64,000 bases of DNA from Sediminibacterium sp. KACHI17 (lineage in GTDB: Bacteria > Bacteroidota > Bacteroidia > Chitinophagales > Chitinophagaceae). The stretch is from assembly GCF_040362915.1 (NCBI RefSeq), contig NZ_AP029612.1, forward strand, positions 310,001-374,000, in the 5' to 3' direction. A program made the translations under genes and the position numbers. This document shows positions 16,839-24,193 of this stretch, in pieces. Under the pieces are notes generated by a model. That model made no database searches. It was given only the letters and a program-made list of their open reading frames with translations, and was not told where the DNA came from. Position 1 is the stretch's first letter. Every line of letters begins with the position of its first letter.

Positions 16839-17618
16839 TCAAACCATACTCTGCGCAACAAGCTCTGCTACATCTAACACCGCCACTTCATTTTCTTTTT
16901 CACGATTCTTCACACCATCGGTCATCATGGTATTGCAAAACGGGCAAGCAGCAGCAATGAATCCAGCTCCTGTCGCTAGGGCTTCGTCGGCTCTTTCAAT
17001 ATTGATACGCTTATCGCCGGGTTCGTCTTCTTTGAACATTTGAGCACCTCCTGCACCGCAGCATAAGCCTTTACTTCTGCACCTTTTCATCTCAACCAGT
17101 TCGGCATCTAAGGCTTCCAATACTTTTCTAGGGGCTTCATAAATATTATTGGCGCGTCCTAAATAGCAGCTATCATGAAAGGATATTTTCTTTCCTTTAA
17201 AAGCGCCGCCCTCTTTGAGTTGAATACGCCCTTCATCTATGAGTTGTTGCAGCAGTGTGGTATGGTGGATGACCTCATAATTACCGCCTAACTCAGGATA
17301 TTCGTTTTTTAAAGTATTGAAGCAGTGCGGACAAGTGGTTACAATCTTTTTGATGCCATATCCATTCAGGACTTGAATGTTTTGATAGGCCATCATTTGA
17401 AAGAGGAATTCATTGCCTGCTCTGCGCGCTGGATCTCCGGTACAGGCTTCTTCTTTTCCCAGAATGGCATAACGCATACCTACCTTATCCAGAATAGAAG
17501 CAAAAGCTTTGGTGATCTTTTGCGCCCTTTGGTCAAAACTACCGGCACAACCTACCCAAAATAAAATTTCAGGACTTTCGCCATTCATTGCCATTTCTGC
17601 CATGGTCATCACTTTCAT
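16839..17618 (-). CDS. Iron-sulfur protein with CCG domains (HdrB/GlcF/LutA-like)
   Basis: A 259-residue cytosolic redox protein with two cysteine-rich CCG-type domains. Domain 1 shows WVGCAGSFDQRAQ, CTGDPARR and TTCPHCFNTLKNEYP. Domain 2 shows HDSCYLGRAN, GLCCGAGGAQMF and AACPFCNTMM. Such proteins bind a [4Fe-4S] cluster and pass electrons to or from a partner with ferredoxin-type clusters. The likely partner is the protein encoded at 18875-20182 on the same strand; the two are separated here by a LysE and a cupin gene. The N-terminus MKVMTMAEMAMNGESPEILFW matches the usual family start. Confidence 0.88.
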   Translation of the reverse strand: MKVMTMAEMAMNGESPEILFWVGCAGSFDQRAQKITKAFASILDKVGMRYAILGKEEACTGDPARRAGNEFLFQMMAYQNIQVLNGYGIKKIVTTCPHCFNTLKNEYPELGGNYEVIHHTTLLQQLIDEGRIQLKEGGAFKGKKISFHDSCYLGRANNIYEAPRKVLEALDAELVEMKRCRSKGLCCGAGGAQMFKEDEPGDKRINIERADEALATGAGFIAAACPFCNTMMTDGVKNREKENEVAVLDVAELVAQSMV

Positions 17619-17765
17619 ATGCGTTCAGTTATTGCTGTGTACCAGCGGTTATATAAATGAATCCGTAAATCGTTGCGCCGTAAATTTATGGCTAACATTT
17701 TATACCGCAATAGGATGTTTGAAAGGTTCTTTTTCCTTTGATAGAAATCTTATTGATTCTGCTTG

Positions 17766-17797
17766 ATTGCGGATGTATCTTGTGACCCTTACATTTG
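17766..17797 (+). promoter_or_regulatory. Promoter of the LysE family gene
   Basis: ATTG (3 of 4 matches to TTTG) at 17766-17769, a 20-base spacer, then a perfect TACATTTG at 17790-17797. The ATG follows after 17 bases. Both boxes and spacing fit the Bacteroidota pattern. Confidence 0.65.
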
Positions 17798-17814
17798 AAC
17801 TTTAGAGCCGGACT

Positions 17815-18444
17815 ATGGTATACATCTTTTTGGTTGCATGTCTGATCAGTTTTCTTGGGCAGCTCCCATTGGGTAACATGAGTTTTACCGCTACTCAGAT
17901 CTGTATCCAGGAAGGGGCTAAGAAAGCATGGATGTATGCGATCGGCGTTGCTATTGTTGAAATGATCTACCTGCGGTTTGCCCTTACGGGGATGGATTGG
18001 GTCATACAGCACCGCAATTGGTTCATCGCTCTCGGGTGGATCACGGTATTGCTTTTTTTGGTCTTAGGGGTACTGGCATTCATCTCTGCACGTAAGCAAT
18101 CCAAAGAAGAGCGATCGGTGATTTTGGACAATAAACTACATCGGTTCTTGCTCGGACTTACCATGAGTGCTTTAAATCCTGTTCAAATACCTTTCTGGTT
18201 CTTGTGGACTTCTACGATGATCCAAACGGAGGTACTCCCTGTTACGGCTACAGCTTTTCATGTTTTTACGATTGGTGCGGGGGTAGGAACCATTGGCGGA
18301 TTGGCACTGTATATCCATGGGGGAAATTGGCTGGTGAAAAAAAACAATACCAGCAATAAAACCCTGAATAAGATCATGGGTGTTATATTCATCATTACAG
18401 CATTGATCCAGTTATACAGAATGTTGTATAAACCATGGATCTAA
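17815..18444 (+). CDS. LysE family translocator
   Basis: A 209-residue inner-membrane protein with about six hydrophobic spans. The N-terminal ISFLGQLPLGNMSFTATQICIQEGAKKAW matches the LysE/RhtB pattern (G-x-x-P-G-P/N near the first loop). A second family motif, SALNPVQIPFWFLW, corresponds to the conserved NP site. LysE-type proteins export amino acids or related small molecules, but the substrate cannot be told from sequence. It has its own promoter and runs opposite to both neighbours. Its 3' end overlaps the cupin gene by four bases, tail to tail. Confidence 0.85.
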   Translation: MVYIFLVACLISFLGQLPLGNMSFTATQICIQEGAKKAWMYAIGVAIVEMIYLRFALTGMDWVIQHRNWFIALGWITVLLFLVLGVLAFISARKQSKEERSVILDNKLHRFLLGLTMSALNPVQIPFWFLWTSTMIQTEVLPVTATAFHVFTIGAGVGTIGGLALYIHGGNWLVKKNNTSNKTLNKIMGVIFIITALIQLYRMLYKPWI

Positions 18445-18776
18445 TCAACAATAAAAAGGGTGCATCCATGTTCGGAATAAGAACGGTGAGCATCTGCTTT
18501 ATCTCCTACAGTGTATAGTTGTCCTTTTTTGAGTAAATGCTTTTCTCCATTCTCAAGCTCTGTTTCCATTTCGCCTTCAGCACAGAAAATGATATGCCCT
18601 TTGTTGCACCAATGATCCGCTAAATAATTAGGAGAGTACGTGACCAGCCTGATACGGATATCATCCCTGTATAAAATTCTCCATTCTGCAAAACCTGTGA
18701 TGCCTTGATGTATCTCAGGGTCTATAGCGCTAAAATCAGTAATCGAGAATGGGAAAGCGGAAAGTGTCATAGCCAT
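18441..18776 (-). CDS. Small cupin-fold protein (DHCW-motif family)
   Basis: A 111-residue single-domain cupin. The metal/cofactor-barrel region reads IRLVTYSPNYLADHWCNKGHIIFCAEGEMETEL...HLLKKGQLYTV. The DHWCNKGHI stretch marks the family known as 'DHCW motif cupin fold protein'. The function of that family is not established. The second ATG (18770) could be the start. The last codons overlap the convergent LysE gene. Confidence 0.75.
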   Translation of the reverse strand: MAMTLSAFPFSITDFSAIDPEIHQGITGFAEWRILYRDDIRIRLVTYSPNYLADHWCNKGHIIFCAEGEMETELENGEKHLLKKGQLYTVGDKADAHRSYSEHGCTLFIVD

Positions 18777-18874
18777 TTAATAAAATGAGAAATAAGGGAT
18801 CAGAAATTAAGAAAGGATGACCAATCTTATTTGTGTTACACGCTGATTCCGCGTTTGATATTTCTGAATTCTTC

Positions 18875-20182
18875 TTACTGTGTTGCCCACTGATCTCTTT
18901 CTTCCGGAGAAAATTTCCAAGGAGCGAAATTGTTTTCAGTATTGCTGAACATGCCATTCCATTCCTGTGGAGCATTACTTTCTTCCATGATGAGGGATCG
19001 GCGTAATTCTGTTATAATCTCTAGAGGCGAGATACTTACCGGACATTCTTCCACGCAAGCATTACAGGTGGTACAAGCTCTTAATTCTTCTACAGAGATA
19101 TAATCGTGCAACAATGATTTTCCATCATCCTGGAAAGATTTATTTGCATCAATATTACGTCCAACTTCTTCCAGACGATCACGTGTTGCCATCATGATCT
19201 TTCTGGGACTTAGGAGCTTACCGGTGGTATTGGCCGGACAAGCTGCAGTACATCTGCCACACTCAGTACAGCTGTATGCATCAAGTAGGTTTTTCCAGCT
19301 CAGATCAAACACATCTTTAGCGCCAAAGCGTGCGGGAGGAGCGGCATCTGTGGGGGCAAGTTCAGGCTGCATCGCATACAAAACCTCATTTTGCACACTT
19401 GGCATATTTTTCATTTTACCGGATGATTCCAGTCTGGCATAGTAAGCATTCGGAAAGGCCAGCATGATATGTAAGTGCTTTGAATAGGGTAAATAATTCA
19501 GGAATGCAAAAATGCCCGCAATATGTAACCACCAACAAATTCTTTCAATAGCGATCAGTGTACTATCCGCAAAACCGGAGAATAAGGGACTCAGTAATCC
19601 GGAGAAATAAAATGAACCGGTGGACGGGTAATGACTATCACCTCTTGCCTGTAATACAAGATCAGTTGCATTCATGGTCAGGAAAAGGCTCATGAGAATG
19701 ATCTCTGTGATCAGGATATAATTTGCATCCGATCTGGGCCATCCATTTAAATCTTTACTGATAAAGCGTTTGAGTTTGAGGATATTTCTACGCGATAAGA
19801 AAACGATACAGACCAGGATCACACCTACCGCCAAGAACTCAAATGCATTGATCAGCCAATTGTACAATGACCCCAAAGGCGCTGCAAACAATCGATGCTT
19901 TCCTAAGATACCATCCAATACGATCTCTAATACTTCCAGATTGATGATGATAAATCCGGCATAGATCACGAAATGCATGATCGCGACCAACGGATTCGAA
20001 AACATTTTTTTCTGTCCTAATGCCAGTAGTAACAGGTTTCTCCAGCGTAGGGCAGGTTGATCATTGAGTGATTCCTCTTTCCCCAAAAAAATATTACGTC
20101 GTATTTGCCCTGCTTTACGAGCGAATAACCAAATGGATACGGCGGCCAGGGCCACAAAAAGGATTTGCTGGAGATATTGCAT
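18875..20182 (-). CDS. Membrane-bound 4Fe-4S dicluster protein (HdrC-like with membrane domain)
   Basis: A 435-residue protein. The N-terminal ~260 residues carry about six hydrophobic spans (for example QILFVALAAVSIWLFA and LVAIMHFVIYAGFIIINL) resembling the haem-binding membrane subunit of Hdr/Nar-type complexes. The C-terminal part has two ferredoxin motifs, CTECGRCTAACP and CTTCNACVEECP, for two [4Fe-4S] clusters. Together with the CCG protein at 16839-17618 it would form a quinone-linked electron-transfer module of unknown donor. It is on the same strand as that partner but 1.3 kb away, with two unrelated genes between. Confidence 0.88.
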   Translation of the reverse strand: MQYLQQILFVALAAVSIWLFARKAGQIRRNIFLGKEESLNDQPALRWRNLLLLALGQKKMFSNPLVAIMHFVIYAGFIIINLEVLEIVLDGILGKHRLFAAPLGSLYNWLINAFEFLAVGVILVCIVFLSRRNILKLKRFISKDLNGWPRSDANYILITEIILMSLFLTMNATDLVLQARGDSHYPSTGSFYFSGLLSPLFSGFADSTLIAIERICWWLHIAGIFAFLNYLPYSKHLHIMLAFPNAYYARLESSGKMKNMPSVQNEVLYAMQPELAPTDAAPPARFGAKDVFDLSWKNLLDAYSCTECGRCTAACPANTTGKLLSPRKIMMATRDRLEEVGRNIDANKSFQDDGKSLLHDYISVEELRACTTCNACVEECPVSISPLEIITELRRSLIMEESNAPQEWNGMFSNTENNFAPWKFSPEERDQWATQ

Positions 20183-20233
20183 ACAATCGGTCTTAAGGTG
20201 CTAAGATAGCAGTTTTGCTTGGTTGCAAATGGG

Positions 20234-20265
20234 ATTGTTGATTGCTTTTAATGTTCCTACATTTG
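20234..20265 (+). promoter_or_regulatory. Promoter of the phosphoribosyltransferase gene
   Basis: ATTG at 20234-20237, a 20-base spacer, then a perfect TACATTTG at 20258-20265. The ATG follows 16 bases later. It is nearly identical in layout to the promoter at 17766-17797. Confidence 0.65.
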
Positions 20266-20281
20266 AACATAAATCACAGGT

Positions 20282-20782
20282 ATGAGTAACCGGAATTATA
20301 TCCTAACCAAGGATGCAGCAGCACGTAAGCTGCACAGGATGGCATTGGAATTGGCTGAACAATTAAATGGGGATGATGCACCTCTGATTATTTTGGGTAT
20401 TCGGAACAGTGGTATGGTGATCGCAGAAAAGATCGCTGAGCATCTGAAAAAATATATATCCAATAATATACAGACTGCTTCCATTACATTGGACAAAGTA
20501 GCTCCAATGGAAGTGACTGTAAGTGCCCCCATCGATTTTACCGGATTGCATGTGGTGATCACAGATGATGTCACGAATAGTGGCAGAACCCTGTTGTTTG
20601 CACTAAAACCCTTACTCAATTATCATCCTAAAACCATTCAAACCCTTGTACTAGTAGAAAGGATGCACAAAATGTTTCCTGTTAAACCTGATTATGTTGG
20701 GTTGTCAGTTTCTACAACACTGCAAGATCATATTCAAGTAGAAGTAAAGGATGGTGAGGTGACAGGCGCATATATTTCCTGA
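20282..20782 (+). CDS. Phosphoribosyltransferase-domain protein (PyrR-like)
   Basis: A 166-residue type I phosphoribosyltransferase. The PRPP loop is VVITDDVTNSGRTL at residues 91-104, preceded by IILGIRNSGMVIAEKI, which resembles PyrR and related regulators. In Bacteroidota this protein is usually a stand-alone PRTase. No pyrimidine gene is nearby, so a PyrR role is not supported. The phosphohexomutase gene begins 37 bases downstream, so the two may share the promoter. Confidence 0.8.
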   Translation: MSNRNYILTKDAAARKLHRMALELAEQLNGDDAPLIILGIRNSGMVIAEKIAEHLKKYISNNIQTASITLDKVAPMEVTVSAPIDFTGLHVVITDDVTNSGRTLLFALKPLLNYHPKTIQTLVLVERMHKMFPVKPDYVGLSVSTTLQDHIQVEVKDGEVTGAYIS

Positions 20783-20819
20783 GATAAGGATTTGTGATCT
20801 GACGATCCTTTCCACCTGC

Positions 20820-22616
20820 ATGTTTACCCATGAAAATTGGGAAAATATTGATAAACTTGCTCAACAATCAAAGCAATCATTTCAAAATCCGCCTTATATG
20901 GATGCTAGAATACAAGAGAAAGTGAATACCTGGCTTTCAGGTAACTATGATGAGACAACCAAGGAAGCTATTCGACAGATGCCGGCTGATGAGCAGGCAG
21001 ATGCTTTTTATCGTAACCTTGAATTTGGTACGGGTGGATTAAGAGGTATCATGGGTGTGGGTACCAATCGTGTGAATAAATACACGATCGGAATGGCCAC
21101 ACAAGGCTTTGCGAACTATTTGAAAAAGACATACCCGAATCAGGAGATCAAAGTCTCTATTGGACATGATAGCCGCAATAACAGCCGTTTTTTTGCTGAA
21201 ACCACTGCCAATGTATTCGCTGCCAATGGTATCAAAGTATTTCTCTTTGAAGCGTTACGACCAACTCCTGAATTGAGTTTTTCGATCAGACATTTAGGAT
21301 GTCATGCAGGGGTCGTATGTACAGCATCGCATAATCCTAAAGAATACAATGGATACAAAGCCTATTGGAATGATGGGGGACAATTAGTGCCACCACATGA
21401 TAAAAACGTGATCAAAGAGGTAGAAGCCATTACCAGTGTTGATGAAGTATTGTGGGAAGGCGGAGAGAATAATATTACGCTGATGGGTGCTGATATGGAT
21501 CAGGCCTATCTGAAAATGGTGAAAGGTCTCAGTGTCTATCCCGACGTGATCGCAGCGCAACATGATCTGAAGATTGTATATACGCCCATACATGGAACGG
21601 GTATAACATTGGTGCCGGATGTTTTAAAAGCGTTCGGATTTACCAATGTAACAGTGGTAGAAGAACAAGCTAAACCAGATGGTAATTTTCCAACAGTGAT
21701 CTATCCAAATCCGGAAGAAAGTGAAACCATGAGTATCGGTTTGCAAAAAGCAAAAGAAATGGATGCCGATATTTTATTGGGTACGGATCCTGATGCAGAC
21801 AGGGTAGGGATCGGTGTAAAAAATCACAAAGGTGAGTGGGTACTGATGAATGGAAATCAGACCGCAGTACTTGCATTTGCTTATATGATCGAAGCCCGTA
21901 AAACAAAAGGGATCGCTCAGCCAAATGATATGGTGATCTCTACGATCGTAACTTCTGAGATGATCAATGAAGTGGCCAGACAAAATCAGGTAGCTTGTTA
22001 TAATGTTCTTACAGGTTTTAAATGGATTGCTGAATTGATCAAAGAGAAAGAAGGAAAAGAAAACTATGTGATCGGTGGAGAAGAGAGTTTTGGTTTGATG
22101 ATCGGAGATAAGATCCGGGATAAAGATGCTGTCAGTGCAGTTGCTTTGATGTGTGAAATGGCAGCTTATGAAAAAGCAAAAGGCAGAACCTTATTCGATA
22201 AAATGATCGAATTGTACATACAGTATGGTTTTTACTATGAAAACCTTATTAGTATCACCAAGAAGGGAATGAATGGACAAAAAGAGATCGCTGAAATGAT
22301 GGAGAACTACCGAAATCAGCCTCCATCTTCTATTGATGGTTCTCCGGTGATCACATTATTGGATTACGATCTTCAGAAAGGTAAGAATCTGGTTACGGGT
22401 GAAGAGTGGACCATCAATCTGCCGAAAAGTAATGTACTGCAGTTCATTACAGAAGATGGCAGTAAGATCTCAGCGCGTCCTTCCGGTACAGAACCTAAGA
22501 TCAAATTTTATTTCAGTGTGAATACTGCATTGAAAAATAAAGCTGACTTTGATGCAACTTATGCATCACTGCAACAGAAGATTGATCGAATCATCGCTGA
22601 TATGAAATTGAAATAA
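20820..22616 (+). CDS. Phospho-sugar mutase (phosphoglucomutase/phosphomannomutase)
   Basis: A 598-residue four-domain alpha-D-phosphohexomutase. The phosphoserine loop is TASHNPKEYNGYK with S170, the metal loop is DPDADRVG, the sugar-binding loop is GGEESFG, and the phosphate-binding loop is RPSGTEPKIKFY near the C-terminus. The length fits the long PGM2-like bacterial type, which interconverts hexose or pentose 1- and 6/5-phosphates. Exact sugar preference cannot be read. A strong terminator begins at its stop codon. Confidence 0.93.
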   Translation: MFTHENWENIDKLAQQSKQSFQNPPYMDARIQEKVNTWLSGNYDETTKEAIRQMPADEQADAFYRNLEFGTGGLRGIMGVGTNRVNKYTIGMATQGFANYLKKTYPNQEIKVSIGHDSRNNSRFFAETTANVFAANGIKVFLFEALRPTPELSFSIRHLGCHAGVVCTASHNPKEYNGYKAYWNDGGQLVPPHDKNVIKEVEAITSVDEVLWEGGENNITLMGADMDQAYLKMVKGLSVYPDVIAAQHDLKIVYTPIHGTGITLVPDVLKAFGFTNVTVVEEQAKPDGNFPTVIYPNPEESETMSIGLQKAKEMDADILLGTDPDADRVGIGVKNHKGEWVLMNGNQTAVLAFAYMIEARKTKGIAQPNDMVISTIVTSEMINEVARQNQVACYNVLTGFKWIAELIKEKEGKENYVIGGEESFGLMIGDKIRDKDAVSAVALMCEMAAYEKAKGRTLFDKMIELYIQYGFYYENLISITKKGMNGQKEIAEMMENYRNQPPSSIDGSPVITLLDYDLQKGKNLVTGEEWTINLPKSNVLQFITEDGSKISARPSGTEPKIKFYFSVNTALKNKADFDATYASLQQKIDRIIADMKLK

Positions 22617-22660
22617 ATGAAAAGGGCATCTAAATAGCAGATGCCCTTTTCATTTATTTT
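22611..22660 (+). terminator. 21-bp perfect stem-loop terminator
   Basis: Arms 22611-22631 and 22639-22659 pair perfectly over 21 bp with a 7-base loop. The core is AGGGCATCT/AGATGCCCT with A/T-rich ends. The stop codon of the mutase lies in the 5' arm. The symmetrical A- and T-rich ends would allow termination from both sides, including from the lipoprotein gene at 22705. Confidence 0.88.
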
Positions 22661-22704
22661 AATTGGTTAAGATCTTAATGATTGACCTGGTCTGTTTCAA
22701 CACT

Positions 22705-23235
22705 TTATTTTCGATTGATCTTTAAATATTTGAATTCACCGTTTTGGATGGGGAACTCACCTGTTTTAGCGCCGTACTGGTCGAATGTGAAATAAGTAAA
22801 CTGGAATGTTCCATTGATGTAATCTGCACCGATCTTATTCAAGAATAAAGTGCCACTCTGAGAAAAATGGTATTGTATACGTGTTGAATTTACTTTATCA
22901 TTCACTTCCATAAAGTAGGCGGGTCTATTCGTGCTAAGGGTGATCGTTTTATTTTCTGTATAATTATCTCTTGTAAAATCTTCGATAATAAATTGAATCA
23001 GTGTGCTACTATCCGCATTGATTTTTTTCTCAGCAGAGATTCTCAACATAAATGGACCACCTTGTACCAACTGCTCCGAAGTAGCAATAACAGTATCAGG
23101 TATAAAAGCTTGAGTGCCGGCAATGGTAGCTTTAAAACTGCTAGCGGGTGGTGTGTAAGGGGTTGGCTTGGTGGTCTCTTTTTCGCAAGCCACCAGGAAA
23201 CCTGCGATACTTAATAATGCTATGATCTTTTTCAT
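22705..23235 (-). CDS. Predicted lipoprotein, unknown
   Basis: A 176-residue protein from the ATG at 23235. The signal peptide ends in a lipobox FLVAC, giving a lipidated Cys around residue 17, followed by EKETTKPTPYTPP, a short proline-rich spacer. The remainder is beta-rich with alternating Thr, Phe and Tyr residues (FMLRISAEKK, TLIQFIIEDF, NGTFQFTYFTFDQYG). It resembles small Bacteroidota lipoproteins of the DUF6252-like kind, but I cannot name the family with confidence. It is convergent with the mutase and has no obvious partner. Confidence 0.7.
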   Translation of the reverse strand: MKKIIALLSIAGFLVACEKETTKPTPYTPPASSFKATIAGTQAFIPDTVIATSEQLVQGGPFMLRISAEKKINADSSTLIQFIIEDFTRDNYTENKTITLSTNRPAYFMEVNDKVNSTRIQYHFSQSGTLFLNKIGADYINGTFQFTYFTFDQYGAKTGEFPIQNGEFKYLKINRK

Positions 23236-23425
23236 GTTATTTTTTTGCAATGCTAAGCATGGCTTGTTGTTGCAAAAGAGTGCTTTGTATCTGCGGTTTT
23301 ATTTGTCTATTAAAGGTTTTTCGCATCACATGAATATGTGGGAAAATTATCATTTTGATTTTTCTTTTCACAGCGGAGGAAAACAGAACGGACAGCCATA
23401 GGGAAACAGTATATTCGTAACGCTT

Positions 23426-24085
23426 ATGAAACCAAAACTAGAAGATACATACCAGCATAAAGGATTGAGGCGTCAGTTGATTCAATTACTTCGTGATAAG
23501 GGAATTACTGATGAGGCTGTGCTTGACGCAATGAACAATATACCCCGCCACTTTTTTCTGGATTCTGCCTTTGATAAAATTGCTTATGAGGACCGTGCTT
23601 TTCCAATAGGGGAAGGGCAAACCATTTCACAGCCGTATACGGTAGCTTATCAGACTCAATTATTGAAAGTGAGTAAGATGGAGAAAGTGTTGGAGATCGG
23701 GACAGGAAGTATGTACCAGTCTACGGTACTGGCTGAGATGGGAGCAAAAGTGTACACCATTGAGCGACAAAAAAAATTATATGATCAACATAGTTCCTAT
23801 GTCTTCAAAATGAAATATCCGAATCTGAAATTTTTCTTTGGAGATGGCTTTGAAGGCTTACCTGCATTTCAACCCTATGATAAAATACTGATTACGGCCG
23901 CTGCTCCATTTATTCCTCCGAAACTGGTGCAGCAATTAAAAGTAGGAGGTGTAATGGTGTTGCCGGTTGATGAAGGCGAAAACCAACGGATGCTTCGATT
24001 GACCAAATTGCAAGATGGTTCTCTTCAGGAAGAAGCTTTTGAAGAATTCTCTTTCGTACCAATGCTGACAGGTAAGAATAGATAA
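23426..24085 (+). CDS. pcm: Protein-L-isoaspartate O-methyltransferase
   Basis: Pcm (219 aa) methylates isoaspartyl residues in aged proteins using SAM. Visible family motifs are IPRHFFLDSAFDKIAYEDRAFPIGEGQTISQPYTVA (substrate site), VLEIGTGSMYQSTVLAEMG (SAM site; GTGS as in Pcm), FGDGFEGLPAFQPYDKILITAAAP and LKVGGVMVLPV. Length is normal. A strong bidirectional hairpin follows. Confidence 0.92.
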   Translation: MKPKLEDTYQHKGLRRQLIQLLRDKGITDEAVLDAMNNIPRHFFLDSAFDKIAYEDRAFPIGEGQTISQPYTVAYQTQLLKVSKMEKVLEIGTGSMYQSTVLAEMGAKVYTIERQKKLYDQHSSYVFKMKYPNLKFFFGDGFEGLPAFQPYDKILITAAAPFIPPKLVQQLKVGGVMVLPVDEGENQRMLRLTKLQDGSLQEEAFEEFSFVPMLTGKNR

Positions 24086-24130
24086 CAATGATCATTGTAG
24101 CATATTGAATCATCAAGAGAAGATTTGCTA

Positions 24131-24177
24131 AAATAAAAAATGTCCAATATCACTTCGATATTGGACATTTTTTATTT
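24131..24177. terminator. 21-bp bidirectional terminator hairpin
   Basis: Arms 24131-24151 and 24157-24177 form a perfect 21-bp stem (core TGTCCAATATC) with a 5-base loop. Six A's in the 5' arm pair with six T's in the 3' arm. It lies between pcm (+) and the outer-membrane gene (-), so it can serve both. Confidence 0.88.
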
Positions 24178-24193
24178 CAGGGTTTATCTGTTC

